Assembly: GCA_905478295.1 (NCBI GenBank)
Contig: CAJQHZ010000016.1
Location: 122,001 to 186,000, forward strand
Direction of reading: 5' to 3'
From: an uncultured Flavobacteriales bacterium
GTDB taxonomy: Bacteria; Bacteroidota; Bacteroidia; Flavobacteriales; Schleiferiaceae
DNA length: 64,000 bases
The notes beneath the pieces are model-generated. The model was not told where the DNA came from and did no database searches. It saw nothing but the letters and a program-made list of their open reading frames with translations. Position numbers and translations under genes: made by a program. Of this stretch, positions 26,993-36,386 are shown one piece after another (the first letter of the stretch is position 1; each line of letters starts with the position of its first letter).

Positions 26993-28168
26993 ATGAATAA
27001 TACATCAGACCGCTATACAGGACGAGGCGTGAGTGCCCAGAAAGAAGACGTCCATAACGCAATCAAAAACATCGATAAAGGCTTGTTCCCAAAGGCCTTT
27101 TGTAAAATTGTCCCGGATTATTTGACGGGTGATGACGACTATTGTCTAGTTATGCATGCGGATGGTGCAGGTACTAAAAGTTCACTTGCTTACATGTACT
27201 GGAAAGAGACTGGCGATTTAAGTGTATGGAAGGGTATCGCTCAAGACGCATTAATCATGAATATCGATGATTTACTTTGTGTGGGTGCTACAGAGAATAT
27301 TATGCTTAGTTCCACGATCGGTCGTAACAAAGGTTTAATTACAGGCGAGGTACTTAGTGCAATCATAGGCGGTACTGAATCGCTTCTAGAAGAATACAGA
27401 AAACACGGTATAGACATCATCAGTACAGGCGGAGAAACGGCCGATGTCGGTGATTTAGTGCGCACCATTATAGTTGATAGCACTGTAGTCGCAAGAATGA
27501 AACGCACTGATGTAATAGACAATGCAAATATTGAAGCTGGGAATGTGATTGTGGGTATGGCATCTTTTGGTCAATCCACATATGAATCCGAATACAACGG
27601 TGGGATGGGGTCTAATGGATTGACCAGCGCCCGACACGATGTGTTCGGAAAAGCATTGGCGGCGAAGTATCCTGAAAGCTTTGATCCCGCGGTTCCAGAG
27701 TCGCTGGTTTATACAGGTACAAAGACGCTAACGGAGTCGACGGAGACGAGTTTAGACGCAGGAAAACTGGTCCTAAGTCCGACGCGAACGTATGCGCCTA
27801 TTATTAAGCAAATCCTAGACCAGTATCGCGATAAAATTGACGGTATGGTACATTGTTCAGGCGGTGCACAAACGAAGATCTTACATTTCTTAGAAAAAGG
27901 ACACGTTATTAAAGACGCGCTGTTCCCGATACCACCATTATTTAAAATGATTCAAGAGGAGAGCGGCACCAGCTGGGAAGAAATGTACCAAGTCTTTAAT
28001 ATGGGACACCGTATGGAGTTGTACGTAGACCCTTCCATCGCGGATGCAATTATCGCCATAAGTGAAAGTTTTGGGGTACCCGCAAAGATCGTGGGAAGGG
28101 TGGAAGAGAGTGCCGCTAAAGAATTGACCATTAGTAGTGAGTTCGGGACCTTTAAGTACGAGAAGTAA
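26993..28168 (+). CDS. purM: Phosphoribosylformylglycinamidine cyclo-ligase (AIR synthase)
   Basis: Fifth step of purine synthesis: ATP-dependent ring closure of FGAM to AIR. 391 residues, the longer Bacteroidota form. The N-terminus has [17 protein letters not shown], followed by [10 protein letters not shown] and the [14 protein letters not shown] segment that carries the nucleotide- and metal-binding residues, and [11 protein letters not shown] in the middle. Both the conserved N-terminus and the -7 box just ahead support ATG 26993. The stop overlaps the ATG of prfA by one base (TAATG), so it heads a purM-prfA-pyrF operon that mixes nucleotide synthesis with translation termination. Confidence 0.95.
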   Translation: MNNTSDRYTGRGVSAQKEDVHNAIKNIDKGLFPKAFCKIVPDYLTGDDDYCLVMHADGAGTKSSLAYMYWKETGDLSVWKGIAQDALIMNIDDLLCVGATENIMLSSTIGRNKGLITGEVLSAIIGGTESLLEEYRKHGIDIISTGGETADVGDLVRTIIVDSTVVARMKRTDVIDNANIEAGNVIVGMASFGQSTYESEYNGGMGSNGLTSARHDVFGKALAAKYPESFDPAVPESLVYTGTKTLTESTETSLDAGKLVLSPTRTYAPIIKQILDQYRDKIDGMVHCSGGAQTKILHFLEKGHVIKDALFPIPPLFKMIQEESGTSWEEMYQVFNMGHRMELYVDPSIADAIIAISESFGVPAKIVGRVEESAAKELTISSEFGTFKYEK

Positions 28169-29250
28169 TGGCGATGATCGACAAGCTTAATGTGATTTTT
28201 CAACGCTATAATGAGGTGAATGATCTCATTATTCAGCCTGATGTTATATCTGATAGCAAACGCTATGTTCAGCTGAATAGAGAGTATAAAAACCTGAAGC
28301 CGCTGGTTGAAGTTAGATCGCAATACTTAGAATTATCCAGCCGTATTGAGGAAGCTAAAGGGGTATTGAAAGAGGAGAAAGATGCCGATTTTCGTGAGAT
28401 GGCGAAAATGGAATTGGACGAATTAGAACCTACTTTTGAAGCTTTAGAGGAAGAAGTAAAGTTACTGCTCTTACCCAAAGACCCTGAGGATGATAAAAAT
28501 GCTTTGGTTGAGATTCGTCAAGGTGCGGGAGGTGATGAAGGAGCTATTTTCGCAGGTGATTTGTTTAGAATGTACCAGCGTTATTGTGAGGGTAGAGGTT
28601 GGAAGGTAGCAGTTCTTACCATGAATGAAGGATCGTCCGGAGGCTTTAAAGAGGTGTCTTTTGAGGTGAATGGCGAATCGGTTTATGGTATTTTAAAATA
28701 TGAAAGCGGCGTACACCGCGTTCAACGTGTTCCGGCTACTGAGAGTCAGGGTCGGGTCCATACTTCAGCCGCTTCTGTGGTTGTGTTGCCCGAGGCTGAG
28801 GAAGTGGATGTAGACCTCGATATGAAGGATGTGAAAAAAGATACCTATCGTTCACAAGGAGCGGGGGGACAGCACGTAAATAAAACCGAGAGTGCTGTGC
28901 GCTTGACGCACCTTCCTACGGGAATTGTCGTAGAATGTCAAGACGGCCGGAGCCAGCATAAGAACTATGAGCAAGCATTGAAGGTATTGCGTTCTCGTAT
29001 GTTTGATATGGAATTTAAAAAGAAGCAAGAAGAACAAGCCGCGCAACGTAAAACCATGGTCAGTACGGGTGATCGTTCGGCAAAGATTAGAACATACAAT
29101 TATCCTCAAGGACGAGTCACCGATCATAGAATTGGTTTAACCAGTTACAATTTGAACGATGTAGTCAACGGGGATATTCAGAAGTTTATTGACGAGCTTC
29201 ATATGGCTGAGAATGCCGAAAAAATGAAAGAAGGATCGGACGATTATTAA
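28168..29250 (+). CDS. prfA: Peptide chain release factor 1
   Basis: Recognises UAA and UAG and triggers peptide release on the ribosome. 360 residues, normal length. The catalytic GGQ is at 233-235 ([12 protein letters not shown]), and the stop-codon-reading PAT tripeptide sits in [10 protein letters not shown], which marks RF1 rather than RF2 (SPF). The start overlaps the purM stop by one base; pyrF follows after 6 bases. No programmed frameshift site is expected in RF1 and none is seen. Confidence 0.97.
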   Translation: MAMIDKLNVIFQRYNEVNDLIIQPDVISDSKRYVQLNREYKNLKPLVEVRSQYLELSSRIEEAKGVLKEEKDADFREMAKMELDELEPTFEALEEEVKLLLLPKDPEDDKNALVEIRQGAGGDEGAIFAGDLFRMYQRYCEGRGWKVAVLTMNEGSSGGFKEVSFEVNGESVYGILKYESGVHRVQRVPATESQGRVHTSAASVVVLPEAEEVDVDLDMKDVKKDTYRSQGAGGQHVNKTESAVRLTHLPTGIVVECQDGRSQHKNYEQALKVLRSRMFDMEFKKKQEEQAAQRKTMVSTGDRSAKIRTYNYPQGRVTDHRIGLTSYNLNDVVNGDIQKFIDELHMAENAEKMKEGSDDY

Positions 29251-29256
29251 AGCAAG

Positions 29257-30072
29257 ATGAATAAAGCAGCCTTACTTGAGCAGATTAGAGCAAAGCGCAG
29301 TGTGCTTTGTGTAGGATTGGATACGGATTTAGAAAAAATCCCAACTCACCTATTGAAAGAGGATGATCCTGTTTTCGCCTTTAACAAGGCCATCATTGAT
29401 GCGACAGCCGCCTTTACGGTCGCCTATAAGCCAAATATTGCCTTTTATGAATCTATGGGCGTCAAAGGTTGGCATAGTCTAGAGAAAACCATTCAGTATT
29501 TAGATGCGAAGTATCCTGAAATTTTCACCATTGCAGATGCCAAGCGCGGTGATATAGGGAATACATCGAAAATGTATGCAAAGGCGTTTTTCGAAAACAT
29601 GAATTTCGACAGTATTACTGTAGCCCCTTACATGGGTGAAGATAGTGTGACCCCTTTTCTTGATTTCCCAAACAAATGGGTGATACTATTAGGACTTACC
29701 TCAAACAAAGGCGCATTTGATTTTCAATTTATTGAGAACGCGGAAGGTGAAGCGCTTTTCGAAAGTGTCATGAAAAAAGCGCAAAAATGGGCTACTGCAG
29801 ATCAGCTGATGTTTGTTTTGGGCGCAACGAAAACGGAGCATTTGGCACGCTTAAGGTCCATTGCTCCTGAGCACTTCTTTTTAGTTCCCGGCGTCGGTGC
29901 GCAGGGTGGTTCACTCGAGGAAGTCCTTAAACAGGCGACCAATAAAGATTACGGAGTTTTAGTAAATAGTACGCGCGGTATCATCTATCAAAGTAATGGA
30001 CTGGATTTCGCACAAGCGGCGGGTAGTGCAGCTAGAACGCTTCAGCAAGAAATGGAGCGCTTATTGTTCTAA
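29257..30072 (+). CDS. pyrF: Orotidine 5'-phosphate decarboxylase
   Basis: Last step of UMP synthesis: decarboxylation of OMP. 271 residues, the longer type 2 form. The catalytic motif DAKRGDIGN places D94, K96 and D99. Other conserved pieces are CVGLDTD at the N-terminus, the YKPNIAFYE segment and the phosphate-binding VPGVGAQGG near the C-terminus. Third gene of the purM operon. The 64 bases after it contain only a small palindrome (GAGTAATACTC) and no clear terminator. Confidence 0.95.
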   Translation: MNKAALLEQIRAKRSVLCVGLDTDLEKIPTHLLKEDDPVFAFNKAIIDATAAFTVAYKPNIAFYESMGVKGWHSLEKTIQYLDAKYPEIFTIADAKRGDIGNTSKMYAKAFFENMNFDSITVAPYMGEDSVTPFLDFPNKWVILLGLTSNKGAFDFQFIENAEGEALFESVMKKAQKWATADQLMFVLGATKTEHLARLRSIAPEHFFLVPGVGAQGGSLEEVLKQATNKDYGVLVNSTRGIIYQSNGLDFAQAAGSAARTLQQEMERLLF

Positions 30073-30136
30073 TGTGCGTTGAGTAATACTCGTGTATTTT
30101 TCAACCCTGAACTTTGAGCTATCTTAAAACTCAATT

Positions 30137-30928
30137 ATGGAAATCACTGGATACATCGCATCCATTTTTATTGGGATTTCACTCGGCCTTATCGGTAGTG
30201 GTGGGTCCATATTAACTGTTCCTGTGTTGGTATACCTTTTTGGTATTGGGGTAGAAATGAGTACTGCCTATTCATTATTTATTGTGGGCTCAACAGCATT
30301 GGTAGGGGGTGTGCGAAACGCATTTTTAGGCAACGTAAATTATAAAACCGCGGTGGTTTTTACCATTCCGGCGTTTATCGCTGTTTATACAACCCGCGCC
30401 TACCTTGTTCCTGCTATTCCTAGTGTAATAATGACCCTAGGAACCTATGTCTTGACAAAAGATATTGCTATCATGGTTTTCTTTGCTTTGGTCATGCTCG
30501 CCGCTTCAGTGAGTATGATTCGCAACAAGCGAAAGAAAGAAGAAGAAAATGCAGTGCCACAGTTAAATTTGCCCGTAATCATTATAGAAGGTGCTGTAGT
30601 TGGTGTACTAACGGGTATTGTTGGCGCTGGCGGTGGATTTTTGATTATTCCAGCACTGGTTCTTTTCGCAAAATTACCCATGAAGAAAGCGGTTGGGACC
30701 TCTTTATTAATTATTGCAGCGAAGAGTTTGATCGGTTTTATTGGTGATGTTCAGCGTTATGGGGATCAATTAGACTGGACACGGTTACTTACCGTCACTG
30801 CCATTGCAGTATTTGGTATCTTTATCGGGATCTATCTAAATACATTTATTGACGGTAAAAAATTGAAGAAAGGCTTCGGCTGGTTTGTTCTTTTGATGGC
30901 CGTATATATCATAGGAAAGCAACTTTAA
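30137..30928 (+). CDS. TauE/SafE-family sulfite/sulfur-compound exporter
   Basis: Inner-membrane transporter of the TauE/SafE (DUF81) family. 263 residues with about eight helices in two repeats: GLIGSGGSILTVPVLVYLFG near 17-36 and GIVGAGGGFLIIPALVLF near 159-176. A charged cytoplasmic linker (NKRKKEEE) joins them near residue 135. Family members move sulfite, sulfoacetate, thiosulfate and similar anions. The next gene, 26 bases on, encodes an MBL-rhodanese sulfur enzyme, so export of sulfite or thiosulfate formed from persulfide is likely (inference). Confidence 0.88.
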   Translation: MEITGYIASIFIGISLGLIGSGGSILTVPVLVYLFGIGVEMSTAYSLFIVGSTALVGGVRNAFLGNVNYKTAVVFTIPAFIAVYTTRAYLVPAIPSVIMTLGTYVLTKDIAIMVFFALVMLAASVSMIRNKRKKEEENAVPQLNLPVIIIEGAVVGVLTGIVGAGGGFLIIPALVLFAKLPMKKAVGTSLLIIAAKSLIGFIGDVQRYGDQLDWTRLLTVTAIAVFGIFIGIYLNTFIDGKKLKKGFGWFVLLMAVYIIGKQL

Positions 30929-30954
30929 AAGCAAAGAATAAAATTCGCAATATC

Positions 30955-32355
30955 ATGACAGTAGAGCAGATTTACACTGGATGTTTGGCACAAGGAGCCT
31001 ATTACATTGCCTCTAATGGAGAAGCAGTAATTATCGATCCATTGCGCGAAGTAGGTCCATACCTAGATCGTGCTGAAAAGGATGGTGTAACTATTAAGTA
31101 CATTTTAGAGACGCATTTTCATGCGGATTTCGTTTCAGGTCACCTTGATTTAGCGACAAAGACCGGTGCGAAGATCGTTTATGGTCCTACTGCGAATACG
31201 CAGTTTGATTGCCATATTGCTGAGGACGGTGAGGTATTAAAAGTGGGTGACGTAACCATTCATGTCATCCACACACCAGGCCATACGATGGAAAGCACCA
31301 CATATTTGTTAAAAGACGAAAGTGGTAAAGATTATGCGATCTTCTCGGGAGACACCTTGTTCTTAGGAGATGTTGGTCGTCCAGATCTAGCGCAGAAAGC
31401 AGCAAGTATTACACAAGAAGATCTAGCAGGAATATTATTTGATTCATTGCGTAACAAGATTATGGTTTTAGCTGACGATGTTATCGTATACCCCGGACAT
31501 GGCGCAGGTTCTTCGTGTGGTAAAAACATGTCAAAAGAAACAGTGGGGACGATTGGTGAGCAAAAAGCAACAAACTATGCGCTCCGTGCAAACATGACGA
31601 AAGAAGAATTTATTGCAGAGGTAACGGATGGTTTACTACCCCCACCAGCCTACTTCCCCGAGAATGTTCGCATGAATAAGACGGGTTATGAAAGTTTAGA
31701 TAAAGTCATGGAGCGCGGTTTGCGAAGACTTTCTGTAGATGCTTTTGATGTAGCGGTTAATGAAACAGATGCACTAATTCTGGATACGCGTCACCAGGAT
31801 GTTTTTATTCACGGTTTCATTCCACAATCAATATTTATCGGTATTAAGGGCAGTTTTGCAATGTGGGTTGGTGCCTTAATTCCGGATATTAAACAAGAAA
31901 TTCTTGTCGTTGCCGATCCAGGAATGGAAGAAGAAATAGTGACTCGCCTTTCTCGCGTTGGCTATGATAACTGTATAGGATTCCTTGACGGCGGATTTGA
32001 TGCTTGGAAAAGTGCAGGAAAAGAGATAGATACGCTTCCTCAAGTTACCGCTAAAGAGCTTAAAGGTATTTCGGACGCAACAGTTGTGGATGTTCGTAAA
32101 TCTGGAGAGTTTCAGAGTGAGCATATGATTGATGCGATTCATGTGGAATTGGACACCATAAACGACCACATGGCTTCATTGCCTCAAGAAGACACATTCT
32201 ATATTCATTGCGCAGGCGGCTACCGTTCCGTAATAGCTTCTTCGATATTGAAGGCCCGTGGTTATCACAATATGGTCGACGTAGCAGGCGGGTTTAAGGC
32301 TATTAAAGAAGCCGGACTAAACGTCTCAGATTACGTCTGTCCTACGACTCTCTAA
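30955..32355 (+). CDS. MBL-fold/rhodanese fusion, persulfide dioxygenase-like (CstB/ETHE1 type)
   Basis: Predicted to detoxify persulfides by iron-dependent dioxygenation coupled to rhodanese sulfur transfer. 466 residues: metallo-beta-lactamase domain (about 1-245), a first rhodanese-like domain (about 250-355) and a second (about 360-466). Metal ligands are H54, H56 and D58 in THFHADF, H110 in TPGHT and D133 in SGDTLF; the usual second-metal histidine after D58 is F59, consistent with a single-iron site. The first rhodanese has no cysteine where the active loop should be (VADPGMEEE), while the second has C419 in CAGGYR. It pairs with the TauE-type exporter upstream. Confidence 0.88.
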   Translation: MTVEQIYTGCLAQGAYYIASNGEAVIIDPLREVGPYLDRAEKDGVTIKYILETHFHADFVSGHLDLATKTGAKIVYGPTANTQFDCHIAEDGEVLKVGDVTIHVIHTPGHTMESTTYLLKDESGKDYAIFSGDTLFLGDVGRPDLAQKAASITQEDLAGILFDSLRNKIMVLADDVIVYPGHGAGSSCGKNMSKETVGTIGEQKATNYALRANMTKEEFIAEVTDGLLPPPAYFPENVRMNKTGYESLDKVMERGLRRLSVDAFDVAVNETDALILDTRHQDVFIHGFIPQSIFIGIKGSFAMWVGALIPDIKQEILVVADPGMEEEIVTRLSRVGYDNCIGFLDGGFDAWKSAGKEIDTLPQVTAKELKGISDATVVDVRKSGEFQSEHMIDAIHVELDTINDHMASLPQEDTFYIHCAGGYRSVIASSILKARGYHNMVDVAGGFKAIKEAGLNVSDYVCPTTL

Positions 32356-32476
32356 CTAGAGATTATGCATGAGGTGTGCCTTTTGATCAGGTATCGTTTT
32401 GATAGCCGCTTTATCTAGAACCTTCCTTTAAGGAGTATTGCGCGATAAACTTCCCCGCTAATTATCCTTCATCAAA

Positions 32477-32484
32477 TAAATTTG
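32477..32484 (+). promoter_or_regulatory. -7 box of the potassium channel gene
   Basis: Perfect TAAATTTG, 46 bases before the ATG. No -33 TTG at the usual distance. The rest of the 175-base gap 32356-32530 shows no gene or strong hairpin. Confidence 0.45.
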
Positions 32485-32530
32485 CGTCCAAGGTTTCAGG
32501 CTCATTTTTGAAGAGTGTACCTTTAAGCCA

Positions 32531-33556
32531 ATGAGTAATCCGTTCGAAAGTCTAAAAAATGTCTTCTTTGTTTTTGCAGTGATTCTCATTGCAGGCACTG
32601 TGGGCTACCGTTGGCTTGAGGGCTTTAATTGGCTGCAATCCTTTTACATGGTGATCCAGACGGTTAGTACCGTGGGGTTCAATGAAGTAGGTCCTCTTAG
32701 TACTGGCGGTATATGGTTTACTATAGCCTTAATTGCGGGAAGTTTTGGGACTTTTGCTTATGGTGCAGGCCTTTTGGCCCAATTGGCCATCGACGGGAAA
32801 GTGCAACTTTATTTACGAACGAAAAGATTGGAGCGTAAAGTGGAAAAACTAAATAATCATACAATCGTTTGCGGGCTGGGGAGAAACGGACGCCAAGTGG
32901 TCAGTAAACTCAAAGCCTACGGCGTTCAAGTCGTGGTATTGGAATTGGAAGAGGAACGCGCGAATAGGTATCGCGCAGAGCTTGATGGTGTCGTGGTATT
33001 GATCGGTGATGCCACGAATGATGAAATTCTTGAGAAAGCGAACATTACTCATGCCAGTGGTTTAGTCGCTGCCTTGGCATCGGATACGGACAACCTATTT
33101 GTGGTGATATCTGCGCGTCAGTTGAACCCAAAATTGGTCATCGGTGCGCGTGCAAATACAGAAAGTACGGAGAAGAAGCTTTTAGCAGCAGGTGCAAATT
33201 ATACCGTGAGTCCCAATCTAGTGGGCGGTTCACATCTTGCACATAACCTTATGAACCCCGGTGTGATGAACTTCTTAGACCACCTTAGTGTGGGCGGGTC
33301 TAGCGCTACAAATATTGAAGAAATTGTAGTGGATGAGCTGCCTGAAGAAATGTCCAGTTGTAATATCAAAGATTTAAAAATTCGACAACAAACTGGATGT
33401 ACTGTGATAGGTTATGTGGATGAATCGGGGGAATTGGTAGTGAATCCATCGCCCGATTTTAAAGTAGCGCCCCATTCGAAACTCTATGTTTTGGGTAATG
33501 ACGAACAGATACGTGCGTTTCGAAATTGGTTTAATAAACAAACACAGGCCTCTTAA
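32531..33556 (+). CDS. Potassium channel with RCK (TrkA-N/TrkA-C) domains
   Basis: Two-helix ligand-gated K+ channel, MthK/Kch-like. 341 residues: helix 1 (about 8-27), pore loop with selectivity filter TVSTVGFNE (44-52), helix 2 (about 58-82), then an RCK N-domain with the dinucleotide-binding GLGRNG near 115 and an RCK C-domain (about 250-335). The filter is TVGFN instead of the standard TVGYG; TVGF variants occur in bacterial K+ channels. The cytosolic module likely senses nucleotides or cations. The RmlD-like gene follows after 2 bases, so the two are co-transcribed. Confidence 0.88.
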   Translation: MSNPFESLKNVFFVFAVILIAGTVGYRWLEGFNWLQSFYMVIQTVSTVGFNEVGPLSTGGIWFTIALIAGSFGTFAYGAGLLAQLAIDGKVQLYLRTKRLERKVEKLNNHTIVCGLGRNGRQVVSKLKAYGVQVVVLELEEERANRYRAELDGVVVLIGDATNDEILEKANITHASGLVAALASDTDNLFVVISARQLNPKLVIGARANTESTEKKLLAAGANYTVSPNLVGGSHLAHNLMNPGVMNFLDHLSVGGSSATNIEEIVVDELPEEMSSCNIKDLKIRQQTGCTVIGYVDESGELVVNPSPDFKVAPHSKLYVLGNDEQIRAFRNWFNKQTQAS

Positions 33557-33558
33557 TA

Positions 33559-34455
33559 ATGAAGATACTTTTTACCGGCTCCAATGGCCTATTAGGTCAA
33601 AAAATAGCCGTTGCTACGGCCAATTATCCCCAGCACAGTTTTCTCGCTACGTCTCGAGGAGCAAATAGGACCAAAGCGATGGGAACAGCAACCTATGCAT
33701 CAATGGATATTACCAATGCTGAGGATGTTAGTAACGTTGTTGGCGATTTTGAGCCGGATGTGATTATCCATGGTGCAGCCATGACACACGTGGACGAATG
33801 TGAACTCCATCCGGATCAAGCCACATTATTGAATGTGGAGGGTACCCGTAACATAGCGAATGCAGCCAATGAAGTAGGCGCACACGTCGTTCATATCAGC
33901 ACAGATTTTATTTTCGATGGAAAGGATGGACCGTATAAAGAGGATGCAAAGGCCCAGCCTTTAAGTCATTACGGTTGGACGAAATTAGAAGCAGAGGATA
34001 TCATTAAAGATTTGCCTTCTTGGAGCATTTTGCGTACCGTTCTCGTCATAGGTATGGCGGAAGACTTGAGCAGAAGCAATATAGTCTTATGGGCGAAAGG
34101 CGCTTTAGAGAAAGGCCAACCTATCAATGTGGTTGACGATCAATTCCGCACGCCAACACTCGCCGAAGATTTAGCTCAGGGTGCTTTGCTTGCAGCCGAT
34201 CAATGTGCTCAAGGCGTTTTTAATATTTCAGGACCGGATTTCATGTCCATTTATGATTTGGTAGGGCAGGTTGCAGCCTACTTTGGCCTATCGATGGAGT
34301 CCGTAACACGAACCGATTCCACCACCTTGAATCAGCCTGCTAAACGACCGCCACGCACAGGTTTTGATATATCGAAGGCTCGCAAAGAATTGGGCTATGA
34401 GCCACATACTTTTAATCAGGCGCTAGAAATCATTGCAAATCAAGCAGGATTGTAA
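33559..34455 (+). CDS. SDR-family reductase, dTDP-4-dehydrorhamnose reductase-like (RmlD)
   Basis: Extended short-chain dehydrogenase of the RmlD_sub_bind type. 298 residues: the nucleotide-binding GSNGLLGQ is at 7-14, the STDFIFDG stretch supplies the catalytic threonine or serine region, and the YxxxK pair is Y138/K142 (YGWTK). The C-terminal half matches the RmlD substrate domain (VVDDQFRTPTLAEDLAQG). No rmlA, rmlB or rmlC nearby, so the real substrate may differ; similar stand-alone genes in this phylum are annotated only as sugar nucleotide-binding proteins. Starts 2 bases after the K+ channel gene. Confidence 0.82.
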   Translation: MKILFTGSNGLLGQKIAVATANYPQHSFLATSRGANRTKAMGTATYASMDITNAEDVSNVVGDFEPDVIIHGAAMTHVDECELHPDQATLLNVEGTRNIANAANEVGAHVVHISTDFIFDGKDGPYKEDAKAQPLSHYGWTKLEAEDIIKDLPSWSILRTVLVIGMAEDLSRSNIVLWAKGALEKGQPINVVDDQFRTPTLAEDLAQGALLAADQCAQGVFNISGPDFMSIYDLVGQVAAYFGLSMESVTRTDSTTLNQPAKRPPRTGFDISKARKELGYEPHTFNQALEIIANQAGL

Positions 34456-34462
34456 CCACATA

Positions 34463-34494
34463 TTTGTAGGGACCACTGCTTTCCACTATTTTCG
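34463..34494 (+). promoter_or_regulatory. Promoter of the NSS transporter gene
   Basis: TTTG (34463-34466), 20-base spacer, TATTTTCG (34487-34494, one mismatch); the ATG follows 29 bases later. Confidence 0.6.
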
Positions 34495-34523
34495 GAGTTC
34501 ACTCTAACAGATCCGAAAGGAGC

Positions 34524-36161
34524 ATGGCAAAATCGACAGAAGCATGGGGCTCACGCGTAGGGCTCATATTAGCAATGGCAGGAAATGCTGTTGGTTTAGG
34601 TAATTTCTTACGCTTTCCAGTCCAAGCTGTACAAAATGGTGGTGGGACCTTCATTATTCCTTACCTGGTTAGTTTTCTGCTCATGGGAATCCCACTACTC
34701 TGGGTAGAGTGGGCTATGGGCAGATTTGGCGGTCGTTTCGGGGATCACAGTACGCCGTTCATTTTAGACAACATGACCAAACGCCGGTTCTGGAAATACT
34801 TTGGTGTATTTGGAATCTTTACCAATATGGGGGTCATGGCGTACTATACCTACATCGAAAGCTGGACGCTGACCTATACTTTGAAGTCACTGAAAGGTGA
34901 TTTCTTAGGGGTGAATTTGGACCAATTGGATACCTATTTTAACAACTACGTCGACCTAGGTAGCGGCATTAACTTCCCGGTATGGGCGCTGCTTGCCTTC
35001 GTGATTACATTAACAATAAACATTTATATCCTCTCTAAAGGTTTGAGCGGTGGTATTGAAAAAGTGGCAAAAATTGCCATGCCATTACTTATTGGTTTTG
35101 GAGCCTTCCTTGCCATCATGTCTTGGACAACCGGTTCAACGGGCCGTTGTGAGGACTGTTCCACTTTTGTTGGATTGAACTTTTTGTGGGAGCCCGATTT
35201 TTCATCGCTATCGAATCCTAAAATATGGTTGGCTGCTGCCGGCCAAATCTTTTTCACCCTCTCCGTTGGGATGGGAACCATCCACTGTTACAGCTCTTAC
35301 CTCAGTCAGCGAGATGACATTGCATTAAATGCCATGTCAGCCGGTTGGATGAATGGTTTTGTAGAGATTGTATTGGGCTCTGCGGTAGTTATTCCAATCG
35401 CCGTAGGTTACCTAGGTTTGGATTGGGTTGTCGATAACGCCGGGTTCATGATGGCCTTTAAAACGATGCCTTTCCTCTTTGATCAGTGGGGCAGTGTTAT
35501 GGCGGTGATTTCCGGTGTGGCATGGTTCGGACTGCTCTTCTTTGCTGGAATTACCTCATCATTAGCTATGGGTACCCCATGGATGGGCTTTGTTCAGGAT
35601 GAATTTGGATGGACCAAAAAAAAGAGTGCGCTCCTTTTGGGAATCGCCATTTTCGTTATGGGACTGCCAACTATTCTCTTTTTTGAGAAAGGTGTCTTTG
35701 ACGAATACGATTACTGGACCGGAACAGTGAGTTTGGTCATCTTTGCACTCGCTGAGGTCATACTCTTTGCTTGGGTATTTGGAATGGACAAAGGATGGAA
35801 GGAAATTACAGATGGAGCGGATATGCGCATTCCCCGTATTTACCGTCCCATTATTAAATACGTTACACCGCTTTTTATTGGGATCATTTTCTTGACCTCG
35901 TTGTTTAAGCCGCTGAATGGCGAATTATCCGATTGGTCCACCGCTTTCTCAAGCCTAACTAGTGGACAGGGCTGGCCCTGGGCGAACGACAGCATTATCA
36001 ACCAAATCTTCCACATCAACACAGGTGTACAATGGATGGCTGATGGTGTACTCACGAATATGTTCTACATTGATATGAGTCGTTTCTTCCTTTTGGCCTG
36101 TTTCTTTGGTCTTGTAGCAATGGTGAAAATTGCATCCAACAAACGTAAAAAAGCCGCTTAA
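34524..36161 (+). CDS. Sodium-dependent transporter, NSS/SNF family
   Basis: Na+-coupled symporter of the LeuT/SNF fold, probably for an amino acid or related small molecule. 545 residues with about 11-12 helices. The unwound helix 1 signature GNAVGLGNFLRFP near 20-32 carries sodium- and substrate-binding backbone positions. A cysteine pair (RCEDCS, about 208-213) sits in an extracellular-type loop. AAAGGAG stands one base before the ATG, too close to be a normal Shine-Dalgarno. Directly followed by a 48-residue membrane protein like MetS, the small partner of NSS transporters. Confidence 0.9.
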   Translation: MAKSTEAWGSRVGLILAMAGNAVGLGNFLRFPVQAVQNGGGTFIIPYLVSFLLMGIPLLWVEWAMGRFGGRFGDHSTPFILDNMTKRRFWKYFGVFGIFTNMGVMAYYTYIESWTLTYTLKSLKGDFLGVNLDQLDTYFNNYVDLGSGINFPVWALLAFVITLTINIYILSKGLSGGIEKVAKIAMPLLIGFGAFLAIMSWTTGSTGRCEDCSTFVGLNFLWEPDFSSLSNPKIWLAAAGQIFFTLSVGMGTIHCYSSYLSQRDDIALNAMSAGWMNGFVEIVLGSAVVIPIAVGYLGLDWVVDNAGFMMAFKTMPFLFDQWGSVMAVISGVAWFGLLFFAGITSSLAMGTPWMGFVQDEFGWTKKKSALLLGIAIFVMGLPTILFFEKGVFDEYDYWTGTVSLVIFALAEVILFAWVFGMDKGWKEITDGADMRIPRIYRPIIKYVTPLFIGIIFLTSLFKPLNGELSDWSTAFSSLTSGQGWPWANDSIINQIFHINTGVQWMADGVLTNMFYIDMSRFFLLACFFGLVAMVKIASNKRKKAA

Positions 36162-36163
36162 TT

Positions 36164-36310
36164 ATGACGACTTCCGCAATAATAATGATCGTTTTAACGC
36201 AAGGAACTGTCATCACAGCTACTATCTATTTCTTTCGTAAGGTGTTGAAGACGCCACCGAAACCCGAGCCGGATTCGTATAAAGACAATAACGACACACT
36301 GCGCGATTAA
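36164..36310 (+). CDS. MetS-like small subunit of the NSS transporter
   Basis: Forty-eight-residue protein starting 2 bases after the transporter stop. It opens MTTSAIIMIVLTQGTVITA: one membrane helix (about 5-22), then FFRKVLK and a polar, proline-rich tail (TPPKPEPDSYKDNND). This matches the small partners (MetS type) found straight downstream of many bacterial NSS transporters and needed for activity of MetP in Corynebacterium. Function here is inferred from position and shape; the sequence is too short for certainty. Confidence 0.7.
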   Translation: MTTSAIIMIVLTQGTVITATIYFFRKVLKTPPKPEPDSYKDNNDTLRD

Positions 36311-36337
36311 GTCGGTAACTTTTACTTATTCACGAAA

Positions 36338-36368
36338 TTTGTAGCGTTGCTTCGTCTTGCTCAATTTG
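36338..36368 (+). promoter_or_regulatory. Promoter of the helix-hairpin-helix gene
   Basis: TTTG (36338-36341), 19-base spacer, TCAATTTG (36361-36368, one mismatch to TAnnTTTG). It lies 18 bases before ATG 36387 and excludes the in-frame TTG 36357 as start. Confidence 0.6.
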
Positions 36369-36386
36369 CATGGAAATGCAATTGCA

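Noticed and set aside
32356-32476. Possible small gene or riboswitch between the MBL-rhodanese and K+ channel genes
   Set aside because: Only very short frames (the longest checked is 17 codons) and no stable stem-loop set; treated as plain intergenic DNA with a promoter at its end.
34513-34523. AAAGGAG before the NSS transporter ATG as a Shine-Dalgarno
   Set aside because: Only one base separates it from the ATG, too close for normal SD pairing; probably chance.
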